Of a DNA stretch of 35,715 nt, positions 16,256 through 25,193 are shown piece after piece. The stretch is from Shewanella marina JCM 15074. Lineage in GTDB: Bacteria > Pseudomonadota > Gammaproteobacteria > Enterobacterales > Shewanellaceae. Below the pieces are notes generated by a model, which ran no database searches, was not told the origin of the DNA, and was given only the letters and a program-made list of their open reading frames with translations. Each line of letters opens with the position of its first letter. The first letter of the stretch is position 1. Location: positions 1 through 35,715 of the forward strand of contig NZ_BALM01000037.1 of the NCBI RefSeq assembly GCF_000614975.1, written 5' to 3'. The translations under genes were made by a program, and so were the position numbers.

Positions 16256-17227
16256 ATGCAATTTACTTGGAAAAAGGGCGCTGGTATTGCCGTTATATTG
16301 TTGCTTATTGGGTATGCGATTAGCGTATGGTGGAGCATTGAACCAGACGAAATAGAGCCTCAAGTATTAAAGTCTACTCAAGGAAAAGTGATCGTTGGCT
16401 ATGCGACTACTACGTCGCTTATTTTAACGATGGATACCCTATTAAATAAACCCGGTGGGTGGTTGTCGAATGATGTTATGCCGCCATCGGTATTTATGGA
16501 TAATATGGCCGCTTTTGAATTTGGTGCATTAGAGCAAGTGCGTGATTTAGCATTAATCATGCGTAAAGAGTTTAGCCGTTCACAATCGCAATCTGCTGCC
16601 GATAAAGATTTGCTAGAAGCACACTCTAAATTGAACATTGATCATACCAGTTGGTTAGTGCCAAGTGCTGAGGGTGAGTATAACGACGCGATTAAGTTAT
16701 TTGAGATTTACCGTGCCAAGATATCTTCACCTGATCAGCCTCAAGCACAATTTTATGCCCGTGCAGATAACTTAAATGAGTGGCTTAAAGAAGTTCAAAA
16801 ACGCTTAGGCAGTATGTCACAGCAACTTTCTGCCAGTGTTGGTCAAGACCGTATTAATACTGATTTAGCCGGGGACAGCTCTGCGCGTCAATCAACACCG
16901 AATTTAGCCAGTCAGCAGATTAAAACCAGCTGGTGGAAGATTGATGATGTATTTTATGAAACTCGCGGTGCGAGTTGGGCTTTATTGAATTTTATGAAGG
17001 CGGTGCAAATTGATTTTGCAGACGTGCTTGAAAAGAAAAATGCTGAAGTGAGCTTGCAGCAGATTATTCGTGAACTTGAAGCTACTCAACAGGTGGTTTG
17101 GAGTCCAATAATTCTCAATGGCAGCGGCTTTGGTTTTGTAGCCAACCATTCATTGGTTATGGCTAACTATGTATCACGAGCCAACGCGGCTGTGATTGAT
17201 CTGACTAACTTGCTATCACAAGGTTGA
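16256..17227 (+). CDS. DUF2333 family inner-membrane protein
   Basis: A 323-residue protein of unknown function with one N-terminal membrane helix (about residues 9-27, AGIAVILLLIGYAISVWW) and a large periplasmic helical domain. The region LTMDTLLNKPGGWLSNDV, then MDNMAAFEFGALEQVRD and FSRSQSQSAADKDL, is the conserved core I associate with the DUF2333 family. The stop codon (17225-17227) is 2 bases before the next ATG, so it is tightly linked to the outer-membrane barrel gene. Joint placement with an exported copper protein and a barrel suggests an envelope role, not a defined one. Confidence 0.82.
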   Translation: MQFTWKKGAGIAVILLLIGYAISVWWSIEPDEIEPQVLKSTQGKVIVGYATTTSLILTMDTLLNKPGGWLSNDVMPPSVFMDNMAAFEFGALEQVRDLALIMRKEFSRSQSQSAADKDLLEAHSKLNIDHTSWLVPSAEGEYNDAIKLFEIYRAKISSPDQPQAQFYARADNLNEWLKEVQKRLGSMSQQLSASVGQDRINTDLAGDSSARQSTPNLASQQIKTSWWKIDDVFYETRGASWALLNFMKAVQIDFADVLEKKNAEVSLQQIIRELEATQQVVWSPIILNGSGFGFVANHSLVMANYVSRANAAVIDLTNLLSQG

Positions 17228-17229
17228 TT

Positions 17230-17916
17230 ATGAAAAAGACGTTATTAGCAACCACATTATTGGCGGCACTTACTGCAACTTCGGCACAGGCTTCTACTTT
17301 GATTGGATTAAAAGTAGGTGGCGATTACTGGCAGCCTGACACAAAAGGTCAAGTTAGCTTTGATGGTAATACTGGTGGTTCATATGATTATGATTCATCT
17401 GCACAGGGTAGCCTTTGGGTTGCATTAGAGCATCCAATTCCACTAGTGCCTAATGTCATGATCCGTGAAACCCGCATTAGCGAAAAAGTGAATAATGGTG
17501 CTGAAAATGCACGTGCTAATTTAAGTAATACTGATTTTATTGGTTATTATGAGATTTTAGACAACGACCTAGTATCGTTAGATTTAGGTGCTGCATATAA
17601 GTTAATGCATGGTTCTCACAGTGCAACTGATGTGATTAAGCAAGATCTTGATGATGGTACTTTCATGGGCTATGCCGATGCTAAAGTGGGTGTTCCTGGT
17701 CTAGGTTTATTTGGTTTCGCGACGGTAATGACGGGCATTGATGAATCAAAGGTTTATGATTACTCAATTGGTCTTGGCTGGCAGTTTGAAGGTATGGCAT
17801 TAGATTACCGTTTACGTGCAGGTTATCGTGATTTTAACTACGATGCCAATAACTCTGGTATCAATGCTGATTTAAGCAGTAAAGGTTATTTCGCGGGTGT
17901 TGAAATCGCGTTCTAA
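17230..17916 (+). CDS. TIGR04219-family outer-membrane beta-barrel protein
   Basis: A 228-residue predicted outer-membrane protein. Residues 1-23 form a signal peptide ending SAQA before STLIG. The mature part has alternating beta strands, with LIGLKVGGDYWQPDTKGQ at the start and GYFAGVEIAF at the end; the terminal Phe fits BAM-dependent barrel insertion. The overall pattern resembles the TIGR04219 family, as far as I can recall. The ATG at 17230 is preferred to an in-frame TTG at 17224, because the signal peptide starts with MKKTLL. It ends at a bidirectional terminator shared with tolC. Confidence 0.82.
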   Translation: MKKTLLATTLLAALTATSAQASTLIGLKVGGDYWQPDTKGQVSFDGNTGGSYDYDSSAQGSLWVALEHPIPLVPNVMIRETRISEKVNNGAENARANLSNTDFIGYYEILDNDLVSLDLGAAYKLMHGSHSATDVIKQDLDDGTFMGYADAKVGVPGLGLFGFATVMTGIDESKVYDYSIGLGWQFEGMALDYRLRAGYRDFNYDANNSGINADLSSKGYFAGVEIAF

Positions 17917-17934
17917 TTGAATTTAATCATTATA

Positions 17935-17962
17935 AAAAAACCGCCAATTAAGGCGGTTTTTT
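17935..17962. terminator. Bidirectional terminator between the barrel gene and tolC
   Basis: AAAAAACCGCC (17935-17945) and GGCGGTTTTTT (17952-17962) form an 11-bp stem with a 6-base loop and T runs on both strands. It serves the plus-strand operon and the minus-strand tolC. Confidence 0.9.
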
Positions 17963-17980
17963 ATTAACTTAAATTCGCGA

Positions 17981-19305
17981 TTACTTAGTAGTGGTTGCTG
18001 GTGCAATCAGGCCATTATTAATAGCAACTAAGTCTTGTTCATTTAAGGTACCTGCCGCTAATTTAAGGGCGAATACTGATTCAATATAATTGTACTTAGC
18101 ATCTGATAATTGACGCTTAGAGTTATACAATTGCTGAGTACTATCAAGTACATCAACAATAGTACGTGTGCCCACTTCAAAGCTTGCTTCTGTCGCTTTT
18201 AATGCGCTTTCAGATGAAATAACTGATTGCTCATAAGCTTTAATCGAACTGATTGAAGAGCTCACGTTATTGAAGTTATTACGGATATTCTTCACGACAC
18301 TACGGTGAGTTTGCTCTAGCTTTTCACTTGCTTCAACATATTGATATTGAGCTTGTTTAACTTGTGATGAAACCTTAAAGCCTTGGAAAATAGGGACGTT
18401 TAAGTTAATGCCTAATGTAGCATTATCAAAGTTAGCTGTCGCTTGTGGATCCGGCTCTTGTTCAAAACGTGTGTTATAACCCGCATTTAAGCTTAATGAT
18501 GGCATATGACCAGCCTGATATAGCGAGATTTTTTCTTGCGCTATATCTTTAGCAATTCGCTGGGTCATGAGTTCAACACTGCTTTGCTCTGCCATTGTCA
18601 CCCACTCTTGTGAATTACTTGGGCTAGGTAATACTGGAGAGAAGCGCTTTTCATTTAAGATATCAATACTGGTATATTGACGGCCTGTAATTTCGCTTAG
18701 GGCTTCATAGCTATTGGTTAATGCATTATTAGCTTGAATTTCAGTGGCATTGGCTAGGTCATACTGAGCTTGTGCTTCATGTACACCTGTAATTGCAATT
18801 AATCCTACTGCAAAACGTTGTTTAGTTTGTTCTAGTTGGCGTTTAATTGCGCGCTTTTGAGCCACTTGGAAGTCATAGGTGTCTTGTGCTGACAATACAT
18901 TAAAGTAGGCGTTAGTTACACGTACAATTAAGTTTTGCATGGTACCAGCGTAAACCGAGTCAGCTTGTGACGCTGCTTTTTCGGCTAAGCTTAAGCTACC
19001 CAGGCACTGTGATCATAAATAATTTGATTTAATGAAACACCGGCAATGAAACCGTGAGTATCAGCCGTTGGTGATTCGTTCCAGCCTCTATTGAAGCCCA
19101 CATTACCACTAATCGTTGGTAATAGAGGGGCGCGATTTTCGGCAATAGATTCATATAAAGCATCACGTTGCGCTTTGGCTTGAAGTACGACAGGATCACT
19201 GGTCAATGCTTGTTGATAAATTTGCAGTAAATCATCCGCATGAACCGCCGGTGCCGCAACTGCAAATGTCATGGCTGCGCATAATGAGCGAATTGTGAAT
19301 TTCAT
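17981..19305 (-). pseudogene. tolC: Outer-membrane efflux channel TolC, frame broken by one base
   Basis: TolC forms the outer-membrane exit duct of tripartite efflux pumps and type I secretion. The N-terminal part (MKFTIRSLCAAM, a signal peptide ending VHA) runs in frame to residue ~104, then stops at 18991-18993 just after IIYDHSAW. The rest continues in another frame from LSLAEKAASQADSVYAG. Adding one base near 18994-18997 (a GG read as G would restore VGLSLAEK) yields a 441-residue protein of normal length. The C-terminal half has the usual repeated helical pattern and QLYNSKRQLSDAKYNYI. It diverges from nudF as in E. coli. As written the gene is broken; sequence error is likely. Confidence 0.88.
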
Positions 19306-19541
19306 TGGCTGTCCTTATAGACAAGACCCTCTGCTTGAGGCGTCAATTAAATTATGAACTAAAAAAAAGCCTTATTATCGGCACTGTGCGCTTCCCGACG
19401 CTTACCAATTGCAATGACTTGCAAGGCGTAAATAGTAAAAAAAATTCTATTTTTAAGTCAACTGATAAGTGTAACAGATTTTATATTTAGGCCTTAATTA
19501 TAATAGTCTAACTTTTGTATCTTTTAGTAAGGATATATTTC

Positions 19542-20162
19542 ATGGAAAAACCGTTAGTTAAGTTTTGTGCAGATGATGTAAAGCTTTTAGCTGAAAAACC
19601 TTTGTATCAAGGTTTTTTTAAGATGCAGCAACTGAGTTTTAAGCACCGATTATTTGCTGGTGGCTGGAGTGGAAATGTCAGCCGCGAAGTGTTTGAGCGA
19701 GGTCATGCTGTGGTGGTATTACCTTATGACAGTGAACGTGATCAAGTGGTATTAATTGAGCAATTACGCATACCTGCATTAGCAACAGCTAAAACACCTT
19801 GGTTACTAGAGCTTGTGGCGGGTATGATAGAGCCGGGTGAAGAGCCTATAGATGTTGCTCGGCGTGAACTGTTCGAAGAAACCGGTCTATCTGCTCGTCA
19901 AATTACACCCATTAATAGTTATTTAACGAGTCCCGGTGGTACGACTGAGCGGCTTTATTGTTTTTGGGCTGATATAGATGCAAGCCAAGCAAAAGGGTTG
20001 CATGGTTTGGCGCAAGAACATGAAGATATCAAATTGCACGTAGTGACTCGGCAACAGGCTTATCAAATGGTTGAGCAAGGTGAGATAGATAATGCATCAA
20101 CAATGATTGGTCTCCAGTGGCTACAGTTGCACTATCAAAATTTACGTAAAAATGTGATCTAA
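19542..20162 (+). CDS. nudF: ADP-ribose diphosphatase NudF
   Basis: A 206-residue Nudix hydrolase that splits ADP-ribose into AMP and ribose-5-phosphate. The Nudix box begins at residue 94, with GMIEPGEEPIDVARRE followed by LFEETGL, and carries the metal-binding REL-EE core. The upstream LLELVAG and the downstream TSPGGTTERLY are typical of the ADP-ribose subgroup. AAGG lies about 10 bases before the ATG at 19542, which is preferred to an in-frame TTG at 19515. It starts the nudF-yqiB-cpdA-yqiA-parE series divergent from tolC, the same order as in E. coli. Confidence 0.94.
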   Translation: MEKPLVKFCADDVKLLAEKPLYQGFFKMQQLSFKHRLFAGGWSGNVSREVFERGHAVVVLPYDSERDQVVLIEQLRIPALATAKTPWLLELVAGMIEPGEEPIDVARRELFEETGLSARQITPINSYLTSPGGTTERLYCFWADIDASQAKGLHGLAQEHEDIKLHVVTRQQAYQMVEQGEIDNASTMIGLQWLQLHYQNLRKNVI

Positions 20163-20183
20163 CATAAAGGCTAAAAAATTTTA

Positions 20184-20618
20184 ATGAACCATCGTGGGCG
20201 ATATCAACCTAACATCAGTCACTTTCTTAATTTATGTGGACGTAATTATGTACGCTTAGTTAAGTTATTACCTGATGAATTGACCTTAGGCGTTAATTAT
20301 CGAGTACAAGGTGCTCATGGGGTATTGCTCATCAAGTTGCTTGAACAAACGCCATATACCGAGGTGATAGAGGTTTCTCGAAGTTTAGGTGATACGGTTT
20401 ATATTCCAATGCCAGTCACTTATGTTCGTATATTTCATGATGCAAAATTAGCAGAAGTGTTAACTAGTCAACAGATTTTGCCCTTGCAAGCCGTGTATGA
20501 TTATCCGAACTTACGTATGTACCATCGTGATGAAAAATACCAGGTAAATGCGTTCTTGGAGGAATTGTTAAAAATCGATCGCCAGTTCGTGTACGGCGAG
20601 TTATTGATTAATAATTAG
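20184..20618 (+). CDS. yqiB: DUF1249 family protein (YqiB)
   Basis: A 144-residue cytoplasmic protein of unknown function. The N-terminal YQPNISHFLNLCGRNYVRL and the segment TPYTEVIEVSRSL match the DUF1249/YqiB pattern, and the position between nudF and cpdA is the same as in enterobacteria. No catalytic motif or membrane segment is visible. It lies 21 bases after nudF and 7 before cpdA, so it is co-transcribed. Confidence 0.88.
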   Translation: MNHRGRYQPNISHFLNLCGRNYVRLVKLLPDELTLGVNYRVQGAHGVLLIKLLEQTPYTEVIEVSRSLGDTVYIPMPVTYVRIFHDAKLAEVLTSQQILPLQAVYDYPNLRMYHRDEKYQVNAFLEELLKIDRQFVYGELLINN

Positions 20619-20625
20619 GTATTTT

Positions 20626-21468
20626 ATGGTACAAGCCCAGTCTCTCACTTATTCCGTTGATTCAACTGAACCGATCGAAATTCTGCAGATCACCGATCCG
20701 CATCTTTTTGCTCAGCAGTCAGGGCAATTGCTTGGAGTGACGACCGCTGAAAGCTTACATGCTGTACTTGATACCGTGTTAGCTAATCAGCATCAAGCTA
20801 AGCTTGCGCTTATTACGGGCGATATTAGCCAAGATTTTTCTCCAGAGTCTTATCAATATTTTGCTAAGGCGGCTAAAAAGCTGCAATTGCCATGTCATCA
20901 TTTACCCGGTAATCATGATGAAGCTGCGGTGATGAATGCCAATATTGTGGGCGAATATATGTGTTCGCAAAAGCGTATTCTCATCGGTAATTGGCAAATT
21001 CTATTATTAGATACCACTGTTGCAGGAATCCCCGGCGGATATCTGCCTGACTCAGAAGTCGCTTTTATTGAGGCTTCTATCGCAAGTGCGCCTGATTTAC
21101 ATACCTTGTTAGTGATGCATCACAATCCAATTAAAGTGGGTTGTCAGTGGCTAGATCAACATTGGATGAAAAATGGCGATGCATTTATTCATACTGTCCG
21201 CCGCTTTCCGCAAATTAAAGGTTTGGTGTGGGGACATGTGCATCAAGAAATTGATAAACTCGTTAAAACAGGGATGAAAGCGATACGTGTTATTGCTACA
21301 CCATCGACCTGTATTCAATTTAAACCGCACTGTGATGATTTTACGCTTGATCATTTACAGCCAGGCTATCGTTTGCTGCAATTGGCATCTGATGGTAGCA
21401 TTTCCACTCAAGTGTATCGGGTGCCGGGTGAGCGTTTTATGCCCGAGTTAAACGCCAGCGGATACTAG
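20626..21468 (+). CDS. cpdA: 3',5'-cyclic-AMP phosphodiesterase CpdA
   Basis: A 280-residue cytoplasmic class III phosphodiesterase that hydrolyses cAMP to AMP and so moderates CRP signalling. Metal-binding motifs of the calcineurin-like fold appear in order: QITDPHLF near residue 22, LITGDISQD, LPGNHDE, MHHNPIKVG and WGHVHQE. Length and motif set match E. coli CpdA (275 residues). It is embedded in the conserved nudF-yqiB-cpdA-yqiA-parE cluster. Confidence 0.94.
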   Translation: MVQAQSLTYSVDSTEPIEILQITDPHLFAQQSGQLLGVTTAESLHAVLDTVLANQHQAKLALITGDISQDFSPESYQYFAKAAKKLQLPCHHLPGNHDEAAVMNANIVGEYMCSQKRILIGNWQILLLDTTVAGIPGGYLPDSEVAFIEASIASAPDLHTLLVMHHNPIKVGCQWLDQHWMKNGDAFIHTVRRFPQIKGLVWGHVHQEIDKLVKTGMKAIRVIATPSTCIQFKPHCDDFTLDHLQPGYRLLQLASDGSISTQVYRVPGERFMPELNASGY

Positions 21469-21495
21469 CACCAAGTATGCCGCCCTCGAGGGCTT

Positions 21496-22071
21496 ATGCT
21501 GCTTTATATTCATGGTTTTAATAGTTCACCTTTGTCAGATAAAGCCGTTATTACTGCACAATATCTTGCCAAACATTTCCCAGCTTTATCTGTTATCCAA
21601 CCACAACTGCCCACTTCTGCTAAAGCAGCTATGGTATTATTATGCCAAATAGTTGAATCAGCTAAAGCCAAAGGAGAGCCACTTTGCTATATTGGTTCAT
21701 CTTTAGGGGGATATTTTGCCAGCTATCTTGCTGAAAAGTATGGCGGTAAAGCTGTACTCATTAATCCTGCCGTGAAGCCTTTCGAGTTATTTGATGACTT
21801 TTTAGGCGAGCAATTTAATCCTTATACTAATGAGACTTATATCCTTAAGCCTCAAGACAAACAGGATGTTGCCGAATTTGATACGCCAGTTATTCTGAAT
21901 CCTGATAGGTTTTATGTATTATTACAAACAGGTGATGACGTATTAGATTATCGTCAAGCTCTGTCTAAATATCATTGTTGTAAAATGCTATTAGAAGCGG
22001 GTGGCGATCATGGTTTTATCGGATATGAAAATCAATTGGCCGAAATCAGCCAGTTTTTACAATTAAAATAA
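21496..22071 (+). CDS. yqiA: YqiA family alpha/beta-hydrolase esterase
   Basis: A 191-residue cytoplasmic esterase. It opens with MLLYIHGFNSSPLSDKA, the oxyanion region typical of YqiA, and carries the nucleophile elbow GSSLGG with Ser69. The likely catalytic His is in GGDHGFIGYE near the C-terminus. The physiological substrate is unknown; the E. coli protein has short-chain esterase activity. GAGGG lies just before the ATG. It directly precedes parE as in E. coli. Confidence 0.9.
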   Translation: MLLYIHGFNSSPLSDKAVITAQYLAKHFPALSVIQPQLPTSAKAAMVLLCQIVESAKAKGEPLCYIGSSLGGYFASYLAEKYGGKAVLINPAVKPFELFDDFLGEQFNPYTNETYILKPQDKQDVAEFDTPVILNPDRFYVLLQTGDDVLDYRQALSKYHCCKMLLEAGGDHGFIGYENQLAEISQFLQLK

Positions 22072-22116
22072 CATGTAGGGTCTTATAGACCTGAATTGAT
22101 AACTAAATAGTGTGCT

Positions 22117-24002
22117 ATGACAAATCAATATACCTCTGATGCCATTGAAGTACTTAATGGTCTTGATCCAGTTAAACGTCGTCCCGGAATGTATACTGAC
22201 ACAAGTCGCCCAAATCATTTGGGACAAGAGGTAATTGACAACAGTGTTGACGAAGCATTAGCCGGACACGCCAGTAAAATTGAAGTAATTTTACATACAG
22301 ATAATTCACTTGAAGTGATTGACGATGGTCGTGGTATGCCAGTCGATATTCACCCTGAAGAAGGCATTCCTGGGGTCGAGTTGATTTTAACTAAGCTGCA
22401 TGCTGGTGGTAAATTTTCCAATAAGAATTATCAATTCTCAGGCGGTTTACACGGAGTCGGTATTTCGGTTGTTAATGCTTTATCTCAACGGGTAGAGATT
22501 AGCGTACGTCGTGATGCACAAGTTTACGAAATGGCTTTTGAGCATGGCGAAAAAGTCGAAGATTTACATGTCACTGGCACATGTGGTCGTCGTAATACCG
22601 GTACCAGTGTCCATTTCTGGCCTGATCCGAGTTATTTTGATTCAGCTAATTTTTCAATTTCTAAGTTAGTTTATTTGTTACGTGCTAAAGCCGTATTGTG
22701 TCCCGGACTTCGAATTAAGTTTGTTAATAAGCAATCGGGTGAAACTTTAGAATGGTTTTACGAAAGTGGCTTACAAGACTATTTAATTTCAGCGACTAAA
22801 GGCGCTGTTATGTTGCCAGAAGAACCATTTGTAGGTTCTTTCAGCGACAAAATTGAAGCCGCTGAGTGGGCAATCACTTGGTTACCTGAGGGCGGTGAAT
22901 ATCTTAATGAAAGTTATGTTAACTTAATTCCAACCCCGCTAGGTGTACTCACGTCAATGGTTTCAGACAAGGCTTGCTTGAGTCAATGCGCGAGTTTTGT
23001 GAGTTTAGAAACTTAATGCCACGTGGTATCAAGCTTTCTGGTGATGATATTTGGGATCGTACTGCTTATATTTTATCTGTAAAAATGCAGGATCCACAAT
23101 TTGCGGGACAGACTAAAGAAAAGTTGTCTAGTCGTCAAAGTGCATCATTCGTAGCGGGTATTGTACGAGATGCGTTCTCTTTATGGTTAAATTCAAATAC
23201 TGAGCAGGCGCAAGCGTTAGCAGAGTTATGTATTAATAATGCACAAAAACGTTTACGCGCAGCTAAAAAAGTGGCGCGCAAAAAAGTCACTTCAGGCCCT
23301 GCATTACCGGGCAAATTGACCGATTGTAGTGGCCAAGACCCTATGCGCGGTGAACTATTCTTAGTCGAGGGTGACTCGGCGGGTGGTAGTGCTAAGCAGG
23401 CGCGAGATCGTGAGTTTCAAGCGATTATGCCGCTACGTGGTAAAATCTTAAATACTTGGGAAGTTGATGGTTCACAAGTACTTGCTTCTCAAGAAGTACA
23501 TGATATTTCAGTGGCAATTGGCTGTGATCCCGATAGTGATGATATTTCAGAGTTACGCTACGGTAAAATCTGTATTCTTGCGGATGCGGACTCCGATGGA
23601 TTACATATTGCGACGCTATTATGTGCGTTGTTTTTAAAGCATTATAAAATTCTTGTTGAACAGGGGCATATCTATATTGCAATGCCGCCACTATTTCGTA
23701 TTGATATTGGTAAAGATGTTTATTATGCGCTGGATGAAGCAGAAAAAAATGCTACGTTAGATCGTATTGCATTAGAGAAGAAAAAAGGCAAAGTACAGGT
23801 AACACGATTCAAAGGTCTAGGTGAGATGAACCCACCGCAGCTTCGTGAAACCACAATGGATCCTAATACCCGTAGATTAGTGCAATTGACCATTGATGAT
23901 ATGGAACAAACCAATGCATTGATGGATATGCTGTTAGCTAAAAAACGTTCAAGTGATCGCCGTAGTTGGTTAGAGAGTAAAGGTGATTTAGCTGACGTTT
24001 AA
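22117..24002 (+). pseudogene. parE: DNA topoisomerase IV subunit B ParE, frame broken by one base
   Basis: ParE is the ATPase subunit of topoisomerase IV, which separates daughter chromosomes. The N-terminal GHKL ATPase (VIDNSVDEALAGHA, IDDGRGMPVD, GGLHGVGISVVNALS) and the C-terminal Toprim region (LFLVEGDSAGGSAKQARDRE, ADADSDGLHI) are both intact. The frame shifts near 22944: the read GGTGTACTCAC should be GGTGGTACTCAC (GGTH). Restoring one G yields a 628-residue protein, near the 630 of E. coli. Without it the first part ends at 23016. The gene is normally essential and every other part is conserved, so sequence error is more likely than loss. No slippery heptamer supports programmed frameshifting. 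Confidence 0.93.
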
Positions 24003-24036
24003 CATATAAGTATTAGTTAATGTAATAAAATAAAAC

Positions 24037-25188
24037 ATGGATAAGGGAATGCTCATGTTGGCCAGTGTTTATATAGGAAAGAAGCAGTTAAGCTATTTAA
24101 TGATCATAATAGCTTGCTGCTTTTCAGCGCTTAGTGTTGCTGAAACAATTCATATAGATGTGGCAAAAGGTTTTGGGGTGACATTATTTGCAAGTGGTTT
24201 AGGTGATGCTAAGCAACTTGCGGTAGGTGATAACGGTACCATTTTTGTTGCCAGTAAACGCAAAGCATCAGTTCAAGCCTTGCTTGATACTAATAGCGAT
24301 GGGTTAGTTGACCAACGCTTTGTTATTGTTCGTAAATTAAAATTTATCCCGGCAATTACGTATCATCAAGGTGATTTGTACGTTGCTGTTAATCGGCAAA
24401 TTTTAAAGTACAGTAATATTGAACAAAATATGGTGCGTCCTAGTCGTCCGGAAGTTGTATTTGATGAATTACCGCCGCAAAGCCGCAAATATGAACGAGC
24501 GATAAAATTTGGCGCCGATGGTCGTTTATATGTGAGTTTAAGTGCAAATTGCAGCTCATGTATGTCGCGACAACCGAATGGCACTATTCTGGCGATTAAT
24601 TTAAGTAATAGTGAAGTTGAAGTTATTGCAAGCGGAATTCGTTACGTTACTGGTTTTGATTGGTCACCAGCAACAAATACGTTGTGGTTTGCAGATCGTG
24701 GCCGCAATCGACTCGGTTATGATATCGCCGTAGATGAATTGAATAGAGTCGATGCTGTTGGTCAACATTATGGTTTTCCGTTTTTACATGGCGCTAACCT
24801 TGCTGATCAAGAGTTTAAACAACCCGAGGGGTTACAGGTTGTGGTGCCAGAGTATGAATTACCGGCACATGTAACACCCAGTGGATTGCACTTTTATCAG
24901 GGGACTATGTTCCCTAATAAGTACCAACAACAGTTATTTATTGCCGAGAATGGCTCGACTAATCGGTCGAGTAAAGTCGGTTATCAAGTCGTGTTACTTG
25001 AGATGCAGCAACAACAGATAGTAAAGCGAACACCGATAGTGCGCTTCTTAGAGGAACGCTATCCTGTTGCACGACCACATTCAATTGTGACCGGTAAAGA
25101 TGGTGCGCTTTACATCTCAGATGATTTAAAAGGCAATGTATACCGTTTGTATTACAAACCGCCACAAACAGCGCAAGCACAGGAATAA
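24037..25188 (+). CDS. Exported six-bladed propeller protein, sugar/sorbosone dehydrogenase-like
   Basis: A 383-residue protein with an N-terminal membrane or signal segment (residues ~19-35, LSYLMIIIACCFSALSVA) and a beta-propeller domain of the soluble-glucose-dehydrogenase/L-sorbosone-dehydrogenase type. Visible family marks are AKQLAVGDNGTIFVAS, FGADGRLYVSLSANC, TGFDWSPATNTLWFADRGR, FIAENGS and ARPHSIVTGKDGALYISDD. In this family PQQ is often the cofactor, but binding cannot be confirmed here. A CSSC motif (~172-175) might form a disulfide. ATGs at 24037, 24052 and 24055 are possible starts. It lies between parE and parC, 5 bases before parC, and is probably co-transcribed with both. Confidence 0.78.
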   Translation: MDKGMLMLASVYIGKKQLSYLMIIIACCFSALSVAETIHIDVAKGFGVTLFASGLGDAKQLAVGDNGTIFVASKRKASVQALLDTNSDGLVDQRFVIVRKLKFIPAITYHQGDLYVAVNRQILKYSNIEQNMVRPSRPEVVFDELPPQSRKYERAIKFGADGRLYVSLSANCSSCMSRQPNGTILAINLSNSEVEVIASGIRYVTGFDWSPATNTLWFADRGRNRLGYDIAVDELNRVDAVGQHYGFPFLHGANLADQEFKQPEGLQVVVPEYELPAHVTPSGLHFYQGTMFPNKYQQQLFIAENGSTNRSSKVGYQVVLLEMQQQQIVKRTPIVRFLEERYPVARPHSIVTGKDGALYISDDLKGNVYRLYYKPPQTAQAQE

Positions 25189-25193
25189 AAACA

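Noticed and set aside
19305..19490. Plus-strand frame of 61 codons between tolC and nudF
   Set aside because: It lies in the divergent promoter region, lacks a ribosome site and shows no protein-like composition.
22930..23016. Programmed frameshift in parE
   Set aside because: No slippery heptamer or downstream structure at the switch; a single missing G explains it, and parC, tolC and the dehydrogenase show the same kind of loss.
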